NCBI RefSeq assembly: GCF_964355755.1
Contig: NC_092678.1
Span: 22,488,365-22,552,364, forward strand
Source: Antedon mediterranea
Taxonomy: Eukaryota > Echinodermata > Crinoidea > Comatulida > Antedonidae
DNA: 64,000 nt
Reading direction: 5' to 3'
The translations under genes and the position numbers were made by a program. The notes under the pieces are model-generated. The model was not told the DNA's origin, ran no database searches, and saw nothing but the letters and a program-made list of their open reading frames with translations. Below, piece after piece: positions 47,701 to 59,700 of this stretch; within the stretch, counting starts at the first letter, position 1; every line of letters starts with the position of its first letter.

Positions 47701-50700
47701 AACCAGATCATTTCCTTTACGATATCACACCAAATGGGTGTATCACAGAAGCAAAACAAAGATATCTATCTACGCGCAATGCATGCTTGTATTTATAGCA
47801 GACTATTAAAATCAACTTATTTTTCAAATTTTGTAATAGGCTCATATTGTATTTTTTAACAAAAACCCCATATTCTGACAGACAATTTGACTATTTTTTG
47901 CTTTAAATTACAGTTTTTTCAGGTAAAACACTTTTTTTGGCCAAAGGGAATAACTATTATGTAATATTAAAATGGCATGGGGACAATATATCTTTAAAAT
48001 TAGATTTAAAAAATTTAGTAAAAAGTGTCTTTAATTTATTATATTAGTCTTCGGATTGACAAATAATTTCCTGAATTTTTAATTTAATTAGGTTAATTTT
48101 TTTGCGATCTCCAATTCTCTTAAGTTCAGCGGCCACATAGCTTCCAAAACGTTCTTCTGGACCATTATTATCAGCTGACAGCAAGACTTGAAGTGATTTA
48201 TTTATTAGTTCATCATCTTGATTTGACCTTTTTTCTTTTTTGGATTTTTTTAATGGAGGGGGAATTGCTGAAACTGGTGGTAGGAGGGACAATTCTGGTA
48301 GAGAGGGAAGTTCTGATAGAGGGAGAAATTCTGATAGAGGGGGAAATTCTTGTAGAGGGGGAAATTCTTGTAGAGGGGAATCTGAATTAAGTTGTTCCTG
48401 GCTTGGCTCTGAGATACATGGGTTCATCTAAAAATAAAAAAATAAAATATATTAATAATAATACATTCTGTATACATTTTAATTTTCATCTTTTTTTAGA
48501 CTCCATCAACACAAGATGAGTGGAGAAAAGTTTCCAATGACTATTTCCAAAAATGGCAGTTTCCCAATTGTATTGGGTCCATCGATGGAAAGCATATCAC
48601 TATGCAGTGTCCTCCCAAGTCTGGTTCATTCTATTATAATTACAAGGGGACCCACTCTATCGTCTTGATGGCATTAGTGGATGCTAACTATAGATTTCTA
48701 TACATTGATGTTGGATGCAACGGAAGGATAAGTGATGGCGGTGTGCTGCGAAATTCAACGCTTTGGCAGGCACTGACATCGGAAAGCAACATGCTAAATA
48801 TTCCAGAACCTTGCAAGTTGCCAGGATCTGACATAGTCACACCTCATGTCATACTTGCCGATGATGCCTTTCCTCTACACAGGAACATCATGAAGCCATA
48901 CCCTCAAAGAGGATTATCAAGGGAGAAGAGAGCCTACAATTACAGGTTAAGCCGGGGCCGCCGAGTAGTAGAGAATGTATTTGGACATCTTGCTAACCGA
49001 TTCAGAATCTTTCACTCTAAAATAATGCTAGTCCCGTCTAATTGCCAGAAGGTTGTGCTATGCACATGTGTGCTGCACAATTACTTAAGGGCAAATGGGG
49101 AGGAAATGTCAGCGGAAGCAGTATCAAAGCTTCAGAACTTAGATAGTCAAGGCAGCAATAATAGTACATCAATTGCTAAAGATATTAGAGAACAATTTTG
49201 TCACTATGTAAATGAAGTGCAACCTCTTCCATGGCAATATAATTGACCATTAAAAACTTTAAGGACCAATCTTAACCCTCACCTATAAAAAAAAAACAAC
49301 TTACAGATGATGTTGATTTTCTTGGAGTTACATGATCTGCCAAGAAGGATAGGCTTGTAAAAAAGGGCCATCTTGATGTGTAGCAATTTAACGACCCACT
49401 CCCACTAGTCTTGCTTTCTTTCTCTTTTCTTTTCTCACACCGATAATATGTCCGCAGTGCGTTGATTTTGTTTTTTACTTCAGTTTCTGTGAATAAAAAA
49501 ATGTAATAAATGTGGTAAATATGATGTTATAGTAGGCCTACTATTCATTTATTTATATATTAGCCTAATTATTAATCATTATTCACATTCATATATTTTC
49601 CTTCATACAGTACATACATACTAGATTAAACATTTAATAAACAGGGAATAAACATATGGTCTTACCTAGATAATAAAGTTAAGTCCTTACATACTATATA
49701 ATAATTTATAGGCCCTACTTATACTAACTAGTAACTAGGCTACTTTCTTGGGCCTAAAAAAAAGAGGCCTACTCTAGCCTAGTAGTTATTAGGTAAAATT
49801 AGGCCTAGGCCTACTCTAATTAATTAAAACATAGGCCCTAAGTCCTTACATGTTAATAATAATTAATAGGCCCTACTTATAGTATATACTAACTAGGCTA
49901 CTTTCTTAGGCCTAAAAAAAGAGGCCTACTCTAGTAGTCGTTATTTAGAGTGAGTAGTAGTTTAGAAGTAGGAGTAGTAGTTATTATAATAATTAAATTA
50001 GGCCTAGCCCAGTATAATAAATAACTATAAATATTATTCACTCATATAATCATTCCTAGCTAAGCATACCCTATCTAGTTAGGCCTAGGCTAGCCCTAGT
50101 AGACCCAGCCTACTATATAGCCTAGTCTAGGCCCTACCGCCGTATTTCTCCTTGTTAAAAGAGAGTCTCTAACGCGGGGAATACTGTAACTCTGTAAGTA
50201 GGGCCTAGCCTACTAAGTAATACTAGGCCCTAGCTAGGCATAGCCTAGTTCGTTGGATTCATAATGGAAAAAAAAATTCAATCTAGGCCTAGCCTAGGCC
50301 CTAGCCTAGCTAGGCCTCTAGCCTAGGCTAGGCCTATTACTCCTGATCAGATTAGGCTAGCCTAGGCCTAGTTGGCGAATGGTCCTGGAGGAATTATTTT
50401 AAAATATTTTGAAATAATTCCTCCATGCATGGTAATACGTAGGCTAGCTAGGCCCTAGGCTAGAGAGTATATAAATAGGCGGCCTAGGCCTAGCTAGTGT
50501 TCCGCGTGTGGTGTAGCTTGCGAGAGAGGAGGCAATGCGATGCTTTATCCCACCGCCGCCGGAAGAATAAATTGATATGCGTGCAAGGTCGCAGGTCGAA
50601 CGTCAAGGGTGGTTGACCTATTTATGGGTCGTCGCGGGGCGGAGCGTACTCTAGGGACGTACGTGTACTTAGTTACGTAACTAATGTATCGAGAGCTAGG

Positions 50701-53700
50701 GGCTAAGCCTACTATGCGCTATCTGTATAATGACTAAATAAAATAGTGTTTACCAGGCATTTCCGGATCAAATTGTTTTCCAATTTGTTGGACAGCTTGC
50801 TGTCGTTTGACCCTATCATGGTAGGCCCTGCATTTGGTATCCCACAAACAGGGGGAACCAAATAGCAGGGAAATAAACTTTTCATTTTCTTCGGTTGACA
50901 ATCGTCGCGAAGACATTTTTTCAAGAAACAAAAATACGGAGAGAGCGAGCTCGATTTAATAAATTTGATCAAAAAAATAACACACTGTGATTGGTCAATA
51001 TAAAAATTTGACAACTTTTTGATAGACTACATCAAAAAAAGTTGAACATGTTCAACTTTTTTTTATACAATTTGATGATGTGTGGTATGATGTCATCATA
51101 TCCATATATGGGCACATCAAATTTTTTTGTCACATAAAGTTTGATGATGTAGACAGAGCTTTAAACTATTGTTTCTCGTATATTCTTGGACAGTGTCCCC
51201 TTTATCCTTGGGATGTATACTGACATCCCAAAGGAAGGTGTTCTACAGTCAAATGTTATAAATTAAAGATTGAACTAATATTTTAGTAAATTAACATAGA
51301 ACTTAAAGTGACACCTTCTGGACCCAACAATGTGTCCCTTTAATAAGGATGTCCCCTGAATTGTGGATGATCATAGTGCTTGTTTCTTGGAAAGCATCCC
51401 TTGTTTAGGTGTCCCAAATTAGTGAAAATAATTTTTGTTGCTTTGTAATTATACAATACTTAGTCAATTTTCTACTCAATATTCTACTCAATATAAATTA
51501 TTTTCTATAATACAAATAATAAGGTGTTTGTTTCTTTATTGTCAGGTGATCTATTACCAGCCGATGGTGTTATCATTCACAGCAACGACTTAAAGATAGA
51601 TGAGAGCTCCCTCACAGGCGAGTCTGACAGCATAAAGAAAGGGGTCGATACTGACCCCATGCTTCTATCAGGTCGGTACAATTTGTTCTTAGTCCCTTCT
51701 AATCTTAAATAAGGATAAATTGGATTTTTTCAAATTAATTGTAAAATAAGTACAACACTAGCCCACCAGCCCAGTATAACACTAATGCACTAGCCCAGTA
51801 CAACACTAGCCCAGTATAACACTAGCCAACTAGCCCAGTACAACACTAGCCTACTAGCCCAATACAGCACTAGCCCAGTACAATACTAGCCCAGTATATC
51901 GCTAATGATTAAATCTTATAGTATCTCAAGTTTACACCTAAAGAACTTGCCCTAACAAAATGCATGTATTATAGAGGAGGTCACATTAAATTGTTTACCT
52001 GTTTTAATAAAAAATAACAACACAGAATTATCTAAAAGAAACACTTAATTATATAATAACAATATCTTTAATACTCTTTTTAATACTTTTAATACTGTGG
52101 ATATTTTTTTCTGATTTATATTTCTATGACTGATTGAAATGTTTATTTTTACCATCCGATTAGTCCTCATAAAAACTTCCAATTTCCTTGCTTTTTTCAA
52201 AAAAAGTGTTTAATTAGATTTTCAATCTTTTTTCTAAACGGCCAATTTTCAGTTTAATTTTCTTTGCTCTAGTTACTGTATACTTTTTTTTCAAATTTGT
52301 AAGGAATTTGTTTTTACAAATTTGTAAGAACACTTTTTTTTCTAAATTCGCCACAAGGGTATGCGAGTCATCTTCATTACGGAATGGAATTACAACGTTC
52401 ATACATAATTTCGTCATTTTTGATACGTGGTAACGATTTTTCCTAGTGTAAATTGCCCTTTAGAGAAAAGTGGCAAGACAGCCAGTATGCTAGACATGAA
52501 CTATGACCTTTATTTGAGGGTGCTACTTTGAACTTTTTTTTTCTTGATTCTAAATATAGCTTTATCCTCTCGTCACATAATTCTACTAATGTTGAGCATG
52601 GCATACTTCCATAAATTTAGAAGTGTATTTAAAAAAAAAATTTTTATTTAACAAAATTATTAAGATGAAAAATAACTTTACAAATTGACTTGTCATACTC
52701 AATTTTTTATTATATAAATTTTATTAGTCAAATGAACAATTTTTTCACAATTGTGGCATATAATATTAGTATATTCGTGCAGATTTTACTGTCAAAATGT
52801 TTGATTTCTTGGCAAACAAATTTGACCAAATAATATTCGTAATACTAATTGTAGAATGGTCAGTACGACGGAGAAAATATTTTTACCAATGAAGATCATC
52901 GTCTATCATTTGCAATAATTCATAAACAATTCTTTTTTTATTAGAATACTTTAAAAATGAACAACCATCATCCATTTAAAATTGAGCCATGAAAATTGAA
53001 ACGAAGATGGTTGATGAATATCAGGTATTAAAGTGTTGCGTCTTAAGGGTCCTTATAGCGTCAGAATACCAGCAAATGTGAACTAAAGTTATGAAATAAA
53101 AGGGCAAATTGTCGCAGAACAAAACAGTACTTCCGATTTATAAAGAATATTCTTGAACCTTTCTGAATTCATAGGAAGGAAAGAAAGAAAAAAGAAATTA
53201 TTTCGTTATTTCTGCGTTAATTAGGATTATCAAAACTCAGAATCACAGTTGGTTGATTATATTAAACAAGATCATGGTGGGAATGGAGGTTCATACTTTA
53301 CACACCATTTACAATATAAAAAGTATAGCTATCAAATTACCAACATTTAATAATTGTTCTGACAACCTTTAGAAATTTTGTTTATAGTTTTTTTACATAA
53401 TGGGATAAACTGTAGCATTTAAATGTAATATTTTTTTTGATTTTTTTTTTGTCACTGTTATAAACAAAGAAATTAATAATAATTTGACTTTTTAGTTGTT
53501 ATCGTAGAGGCATACACAATTAACACAGCTCGGTTCCTTGCAAAGGTTAAATATAGAAAAAAAATGTGTTATTATAATATTAATAACGAATAAAAAAGTA
53601 CAAGAGCTGTTTACTGGCGACTTCAAGCAATGAGTATTAGAATAATTTACTAAGTTTGTTTGTAATTACGACGTCTGACATTTAAATGTGTACTTTTTCT

Positions 53701-56700
53701 TGCTTTTCTATGAAAATTTTATAAGTAATCGTTTTACAGTGTTTTGACATTATTTTTTCTGTTTAAATATACACAGAACGTTAATTTAGAGTTTCATTAA
53801 AATAGTTTATAGCTATTTTTATCAGTCGGTAATCTGTCATGGGCTAGTGATATTTACAATCAAATTTGTTTAATATGATTTATATATAATGCGATATTTA
53901 ATCAAATAATTCATCATTTTAAATAATCTGTATATTACTGTATCATTATTATGAAATATACACATTATCATCATAATTATCATAAAATTATTATTATCAA
54001 TATCATAATCATGCATACAATCAACATGTACATTATTATGAGAATCATCTTTAATCATTGCTATCATAATCTTTGCTATCATAATCATTGCTATCATTCA
54101 TTGCTATCATAATTATTCCTACCATAATCATTGCTATCAATCATTGCTATCAAAATCATTGCTATCAATCATTGCTATCATAATAATTAGCATCATAATC
54201 ATTGCTATCATAATCTTTGCTATCATAATCATTGCTATCATTATCTTTGCTATCATAATCATTGCTATCATTATCTTTGCTATCATAATCATTGCTATCA
54301 TAATCATTGCTATCATAATCATTAGCATCATAATCATTAGCATCATAATCTTTGCTATCATAATCATTGCTATCATAATCATTAGCATCATAATCATTAG
54401 CATCATAATCATTGCTATTGTATTCATTAGCATCATAATCATTGCTATCATAATCTTTGCCATCATTATCTTTGCTATCATAATCATTGCTATCATAATC
54501 ATTTAGCATCATATAATCATCAGCACCATGTAATCATCAGCATCATAGTCATTGCTATCATAATCATTGCTATCATAATCATTGCTATCATAATCATTAG
54601 TAGCATCATGATCATTGCTATCATTAGCATCATAATCATTAGCATCATACTCATTAGCATCATACTCATTAGCATCATAATCATTAGCATCATAATCATT
54701 GCTATCATAATCATTGCTATCATAATCATTAGCATCATAATCATTAGCATCATAATCATTGCTATCATAATCATTAGCATCATAATCATTAGCATCATAA
54801 TCATTAGCATCATAATCATTGCTATCATAATCATTAGCATCATAATCATTAGCATCGATATCATTTGTATAAACACAGTTCCCATTATATCAGTAACTAT
54901 TCATCTATGCCTTCATTTATGATGATTTTACTGTCATCATCATTATCATTATAATCAATATGATGACCTCATTATTATCTATCAATATCACTGTCACTTC
55001 TTCATAAATTATTATTTTTATATATTAAAATTCCATCAAATTGGCAAGGACAATATCTATTCATATCTGGAAATAGCTAAGTGGCAATCTCATTAACATG
55101 TCAAATCAGATTATCTTTGCAAATCTTGCGTTTGCGCACCTGCCTCGGGCTAAAAAAAGAACCAGGGGCGGGGGTCCTCCTAAACCCTTCCATCAAAAAC
55201 TAGTTAGCCACAATCACGACCTTAATTATCAATATTTTAGGGATCATGTACAGAAATTAACATGCTTAATTCTGATACTACATTTATTGTAGGGATGCTC
55301 TTGAAAAATATTATGGAATACGAAATTATATAATTAATGCTTGAAGACGTGAGAGAGTCGTACAACGGCTTTCTACATGTGTTCTAAATGTTAGTGTCAC
55401 AATGTATGTTTGCTTAGCTCATTAACTGCAAATCATTTGTCGATATTTTCTTTAAACGTAAAAACTCTAGATATGTGCTCAATGTTCCTTGAATCGTGCA
55501 GCCGTACCAACTCCAGTTATTACTTCATTTTACATTCCAATGCCTTGGAAAATGTATTTTAGTTTGTACTATAATATAATACAAACAAAAATTGAATAAA
55601 CAAGTCTATTTAATTGACGCGCCCCTCCCCTCGTGTAGATGGTAATGGAACTTTGTTACCAGAAGTCACATGTAAAATCACTCAGTGTACCATACTTATA
55701 GCACTGTTTTTTATATTGAATAAAGGTAATTTATTCCTTATCGTTTCTTTGGTTCAACATAAAAGTAAAAATCCACAAAAAAAAAAACAAAAACAAACAA
55801 AAAAAAAACACTGTTTTTTAGTTCTGAATACAGTGGTATTAACTCCATCTACCAAATTCCAATTCCATGTTTGGGAAAGAGGAGGGAAATTAGAATTGTA
55901 TTTCTTGGCTTTTACACGAAATATTAGGTGCTCTAGAGGGCTAAGATTCATAGTCTGTATTTACATTTTTTTAAATAAAATTGTACAATTTTAAATGATA
56001 TGTAAATATTGGTTATTACATTAGATTTTGAGCACGGTGTAACATCAGATTGCCCGTGCATAGCATTATTATTCTAATTAATATTTTTTCTTTTTTTCTA
56101 CAACTTTATAGGTGACCTTTACAAACAACAGCTTTCTTAACATAAAATCTTAGTAGATAGAATACGGTATATTTATGTAATAAATAAGCTGATTCCACTT
56201 GTAGTTATTTGATATTTAACATTTGTTTTTTATTTCCTCAGGTACACATGTTATGGAAGGCAGTGGTAAGTTTGTGGTAACCGCAGTCGGCTTACACTCA
56301 CAGACGGGTCAGATCTTCTCCCTCCTGCTAGGGGGAGACAAGAAAAAAAGTGGGCCGGCAAAGGTCAAAGTTGAAGATGGCAATGAGGAAGCAGCTGTTG
56401 GTACCTACAGTAAAGGTAAACAATGATGTGTTTGTTTTAGCCTTAGGACGCATTATAGGACTGTTAATTACCTGAAATGTTCTTAATGGTTGTTTGGAAT
56501 CAATGACTGATTTCAGAGAGACTGATTTCATTAGCGCAGCGCCTAATATTTTTGTCGTTCTGTTAATGTTATGAATTTCTTTCCAATGAAAGATTTAGGC
56601 ATTTTGAAATTAAAATAGATGTTGTATTTTACATATCAACATTATTAATTTCTATCAATAGTAAAAAATACAATCATTAATAGAAGATCTTGCAAGCAGA

Positions 56701-59700
56701 AATTTCTTGTCAAGCAAGACACATAAACGAAAAGAAAAAAAATGTATTTGTATATATAAACTAGAGGGTACTCCGAGAGTACAAACCTCCGCCTACTGTA
56801 AAATTTCCCTACATAAAATTCCCCCTGAATATTTTTTTTTTACATTTTTTTTAATTAGTTCTTAGTGTAAATATGTTAACTGCACACTACAAAGTTGTGG
56901 ATGACAGTGTGGTGTAATGGTTATGTATCCAGCCTCTCACAGTTGAGATCGCTGGTTCAAGTCCCACTGAGGTTTTTTTTTTATTATTTTTTTATTTCTT
57001 TTTTTTTAGCTTTTTGTGGACCTTGATCTTTGACCCTGACCCTTCAAAATTTAACCACAATTATATGATGTGTCATTGATCATTGTGGCTAAGTTTGGTG
57101 AGAATCGGATAAAAACTGTGGTCTCTAGGCAGTAAAATAGTTTTTTGTTAGTTGTGACCTTGACCTATGACCTTTTCCCCTCAAATTCGAACTCGTCCAA
57201 GCTTTTGGGGCATAGATTGTTGTTGCCAAATTTGGTGAGAATCGGATAAAAACTGTGGCCTCCAGGCTGTTCACAGACACACACACACACAAACATACAG
57301 GGGTGAAAATATAACCTCCTTGGCGGAGGTAATAAAGTAACATCAACATTTAATAATTTCTATCAATGGTTGGTAAACAATACAATAAAAAACAATGGTA
57401 ATATAATGGTAAACAATACAACAATACCATTAATAATAGATGATCTTAGAGAAGAGAAATTTCTTGTCACGCTAGATCCATAAACGAAAAAAAAAGAAAA
57501 TGCATTTGTATATAATTATATATATAAACAAATCAGGCAAAGAACATTAATTCTAAACCGCCCGGTGATATACTGAAATTTAATTAATTAATTTTAAACG
57601 GCCGAGACTCGAACTCGAACTGCCTGCTTGATATGCAGATGTAAACCATTAGACCACTGGGGCTTTCCTGGTATTGTTCAAACTCGATTGGATAAATCCA
57701 AAAGCAAATTACTGAAAAAATGACAATGCTCTGGGTATCAGTGTCTGGATCTCAATGGAGATACAAAAAAAAAGCGAAAAGCTAAATCAAAACAATTTAA
57801 AAACAGCCAGAAAATTATATATACAAATACAATATATGAAAGTAACAAGAGATATTAACATTAACAGTGTTATCTTCAGTTGAACCTAAGTATGTTATAT
57901 AAAAAATGTATGTTGTAATGTAAGTAATCTGTGTTGGAAAATCTTGTATTAATAATGGATGTAGAGATGGCATATAAGCAGATGACAGTGTATCACAGTT
58001 TAAGGAGATTTACTGTAGTACGTCTGTCTTCTTTCCTTCAATATTAGTAATTACACACTTCTTCTAATTGTCATTGTAGTACCATAGTCAATATTTTGAT
58101 TATTATCAACATTATTTTTGTTATCAGTACATCACTTTATGTATGTTCTTGAACATCATCATCATCATCATCAGTATCATTATCAGTACCATTATCAACA
58201 TCAGTATTATCATCATCATCATCTTTATCATCATCAGTATCATTATCAACATCATCGTCATCATCTTCAACATTGTCATCCTCATTGTCATCCTCATTAT
58301 CATCATCAGTATCATTATCAACATTAACATAATCATTATCATCATGATTATCATCATCAGTATCATTATCAACATCGTCATCATCATTATCATTATCATC
58401 AGTATCATTATCATCAGTATCATTATCATCATCGTCGTCGTCGTCGTCGTCGTCGTCGTCGGTCGTCGGTCGTCGTCGTCGTCGGTCGTCGTCGTCGTCG
58501 GTCGTCGTCGTCGTCGGTCGTCGGTCGTCGGTCGTCGTCGTCGTCGTCGTCGTCGATCGTCGTCGTCAATCATCGTCATCATCATCATCATCAAATAAAT
58601 CATTACTCAGGGTTGAATCCAAGATGTCTTCAAGGAGGGGAGAGTATAAACATAATAGTCTGTCAAAAATAGATTTTAATAAAAGTACAGTATAGTACAG
58701 TAGTTCATTATATGCCATGTTAGCTGTCATTGTCAATAAGGTATAGGAGGAGGTGTGTGTTACAGTACCTCCTGCATCTTAAATCTCATGTTCGAAATCA
58801 TGATTAATATCATAATCATACTATATTAATTACTGTCAGTTGTACTGTGTACATGTGTCATTTTCATTTTGTCTAGGTATATTTTTTTCTTAGGATTTAA
58901 TAGTATTAGTTTTTGTAAGTTTGCATTAAAATCTTACACCACTTTCACATGGCCTGCAAAACTGTAGAATTAATTCACACCTGGGTACACAGCATATAAA
59001 ACGGTTTTACGAAAGGCGTACTACTGTACATTTTAACTGAGTCATTCATTTCGTTGTTTTGTTTTTTCAACATGTGTAATCCATTTTTTTTCTGTAGTGT
59101 ATTTTCTGAAGGCTGTATGTATAGTAATACATTAATTAAGTTCAATGTTAACCAGCATTAATATTTCAGATCCCGTGTTATTGTGGTGGTGTGTCTCGCA
59201 ATTGATTTATATTATCGCATACCATCTTGTATTAGTTATCTGTTAATTTAACACCAATGACATTTAAAGGATGTCCACCGTTGGTAAACAATACAGATAT
59301 CTTTTTTGCACACTTAATCAGGTAAACAGCCCGACGACATGGAGTCGCAAACTAAAGCGGAGAATTCCGAAAATAATGAAAACGCTGTACGAGAAAATTC
59401 TGACAACAATAAACGTAAGAACTATGAATGGAGAATGCGTTGTATTGCCTGATATATTAGATATTTTTTTACTAATCAAAACGAGATTCAGTTTTATCTT
59501 TTTAGTTGTGAACTAATTTCTGTTCTTTTAGTTTAAAACTGTTTTAAAATAATTATTTCTAATCTGAGTCTTGTCTGCATGTTGGATGGATTCATAATAT
59601 ATTTTTTTGTATTCATTGTATAGAAAATGGTAGGGAGTTCTTGGCATGCATGAGAAGGCTATATTTGTAAATTGTACCCATATCTAACAGTTTTATGTGA

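Larger units (their letters stand above)
46614..51160 (+). mobile_element. PIF/Harbinger DNA transposon, apparently complete (4547 bp)
   Basis: TIRs AGCTCTGTCTACATCATCAA (left) and TTGATGATGTAGACAGAGCT (right) match perfectly over 20 bp. TTA flanks both sides (46611-46613, 51161-51163), the target duplication expected of PIF/Harbinger. It encodes a three-exon DDE transposase on the plus strand and a three-exon MADF/Myb-like protein on the minus strand, the two-protein plan of this superfamily. All splice sites are consensus and neither frame is broken. It sits inside the third PMCA intron in the host gene's orientation. The last 90 bp (GATGTCATCATATCCATATA, GGGCACATCA, TTTTTTTGTCACATAAAG) match the right arm of the family 1 MITEs. 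Confidence 0.95.

Noticed and set aside
54137-54922. ORFs rich in Ile/Met or Asp/Asn (MIAMIMI, YDSNDYD)
   Set aside because: Products of the ATC-type minisatellite on both strands.
56908-56972. Functional tRNA-Glu gene
   Set aside because: A and B boxes are visible but the acceptor stem does not pair and the sequence is embedded in a repeated element; a SINE-type origin is more likely.
58118-58603. His-, Ile- or Arg/Asp-rich ORFs
   Set aside because: Products of the ATC/CGT microsatellite; all frames are open because of the 3-bp period.
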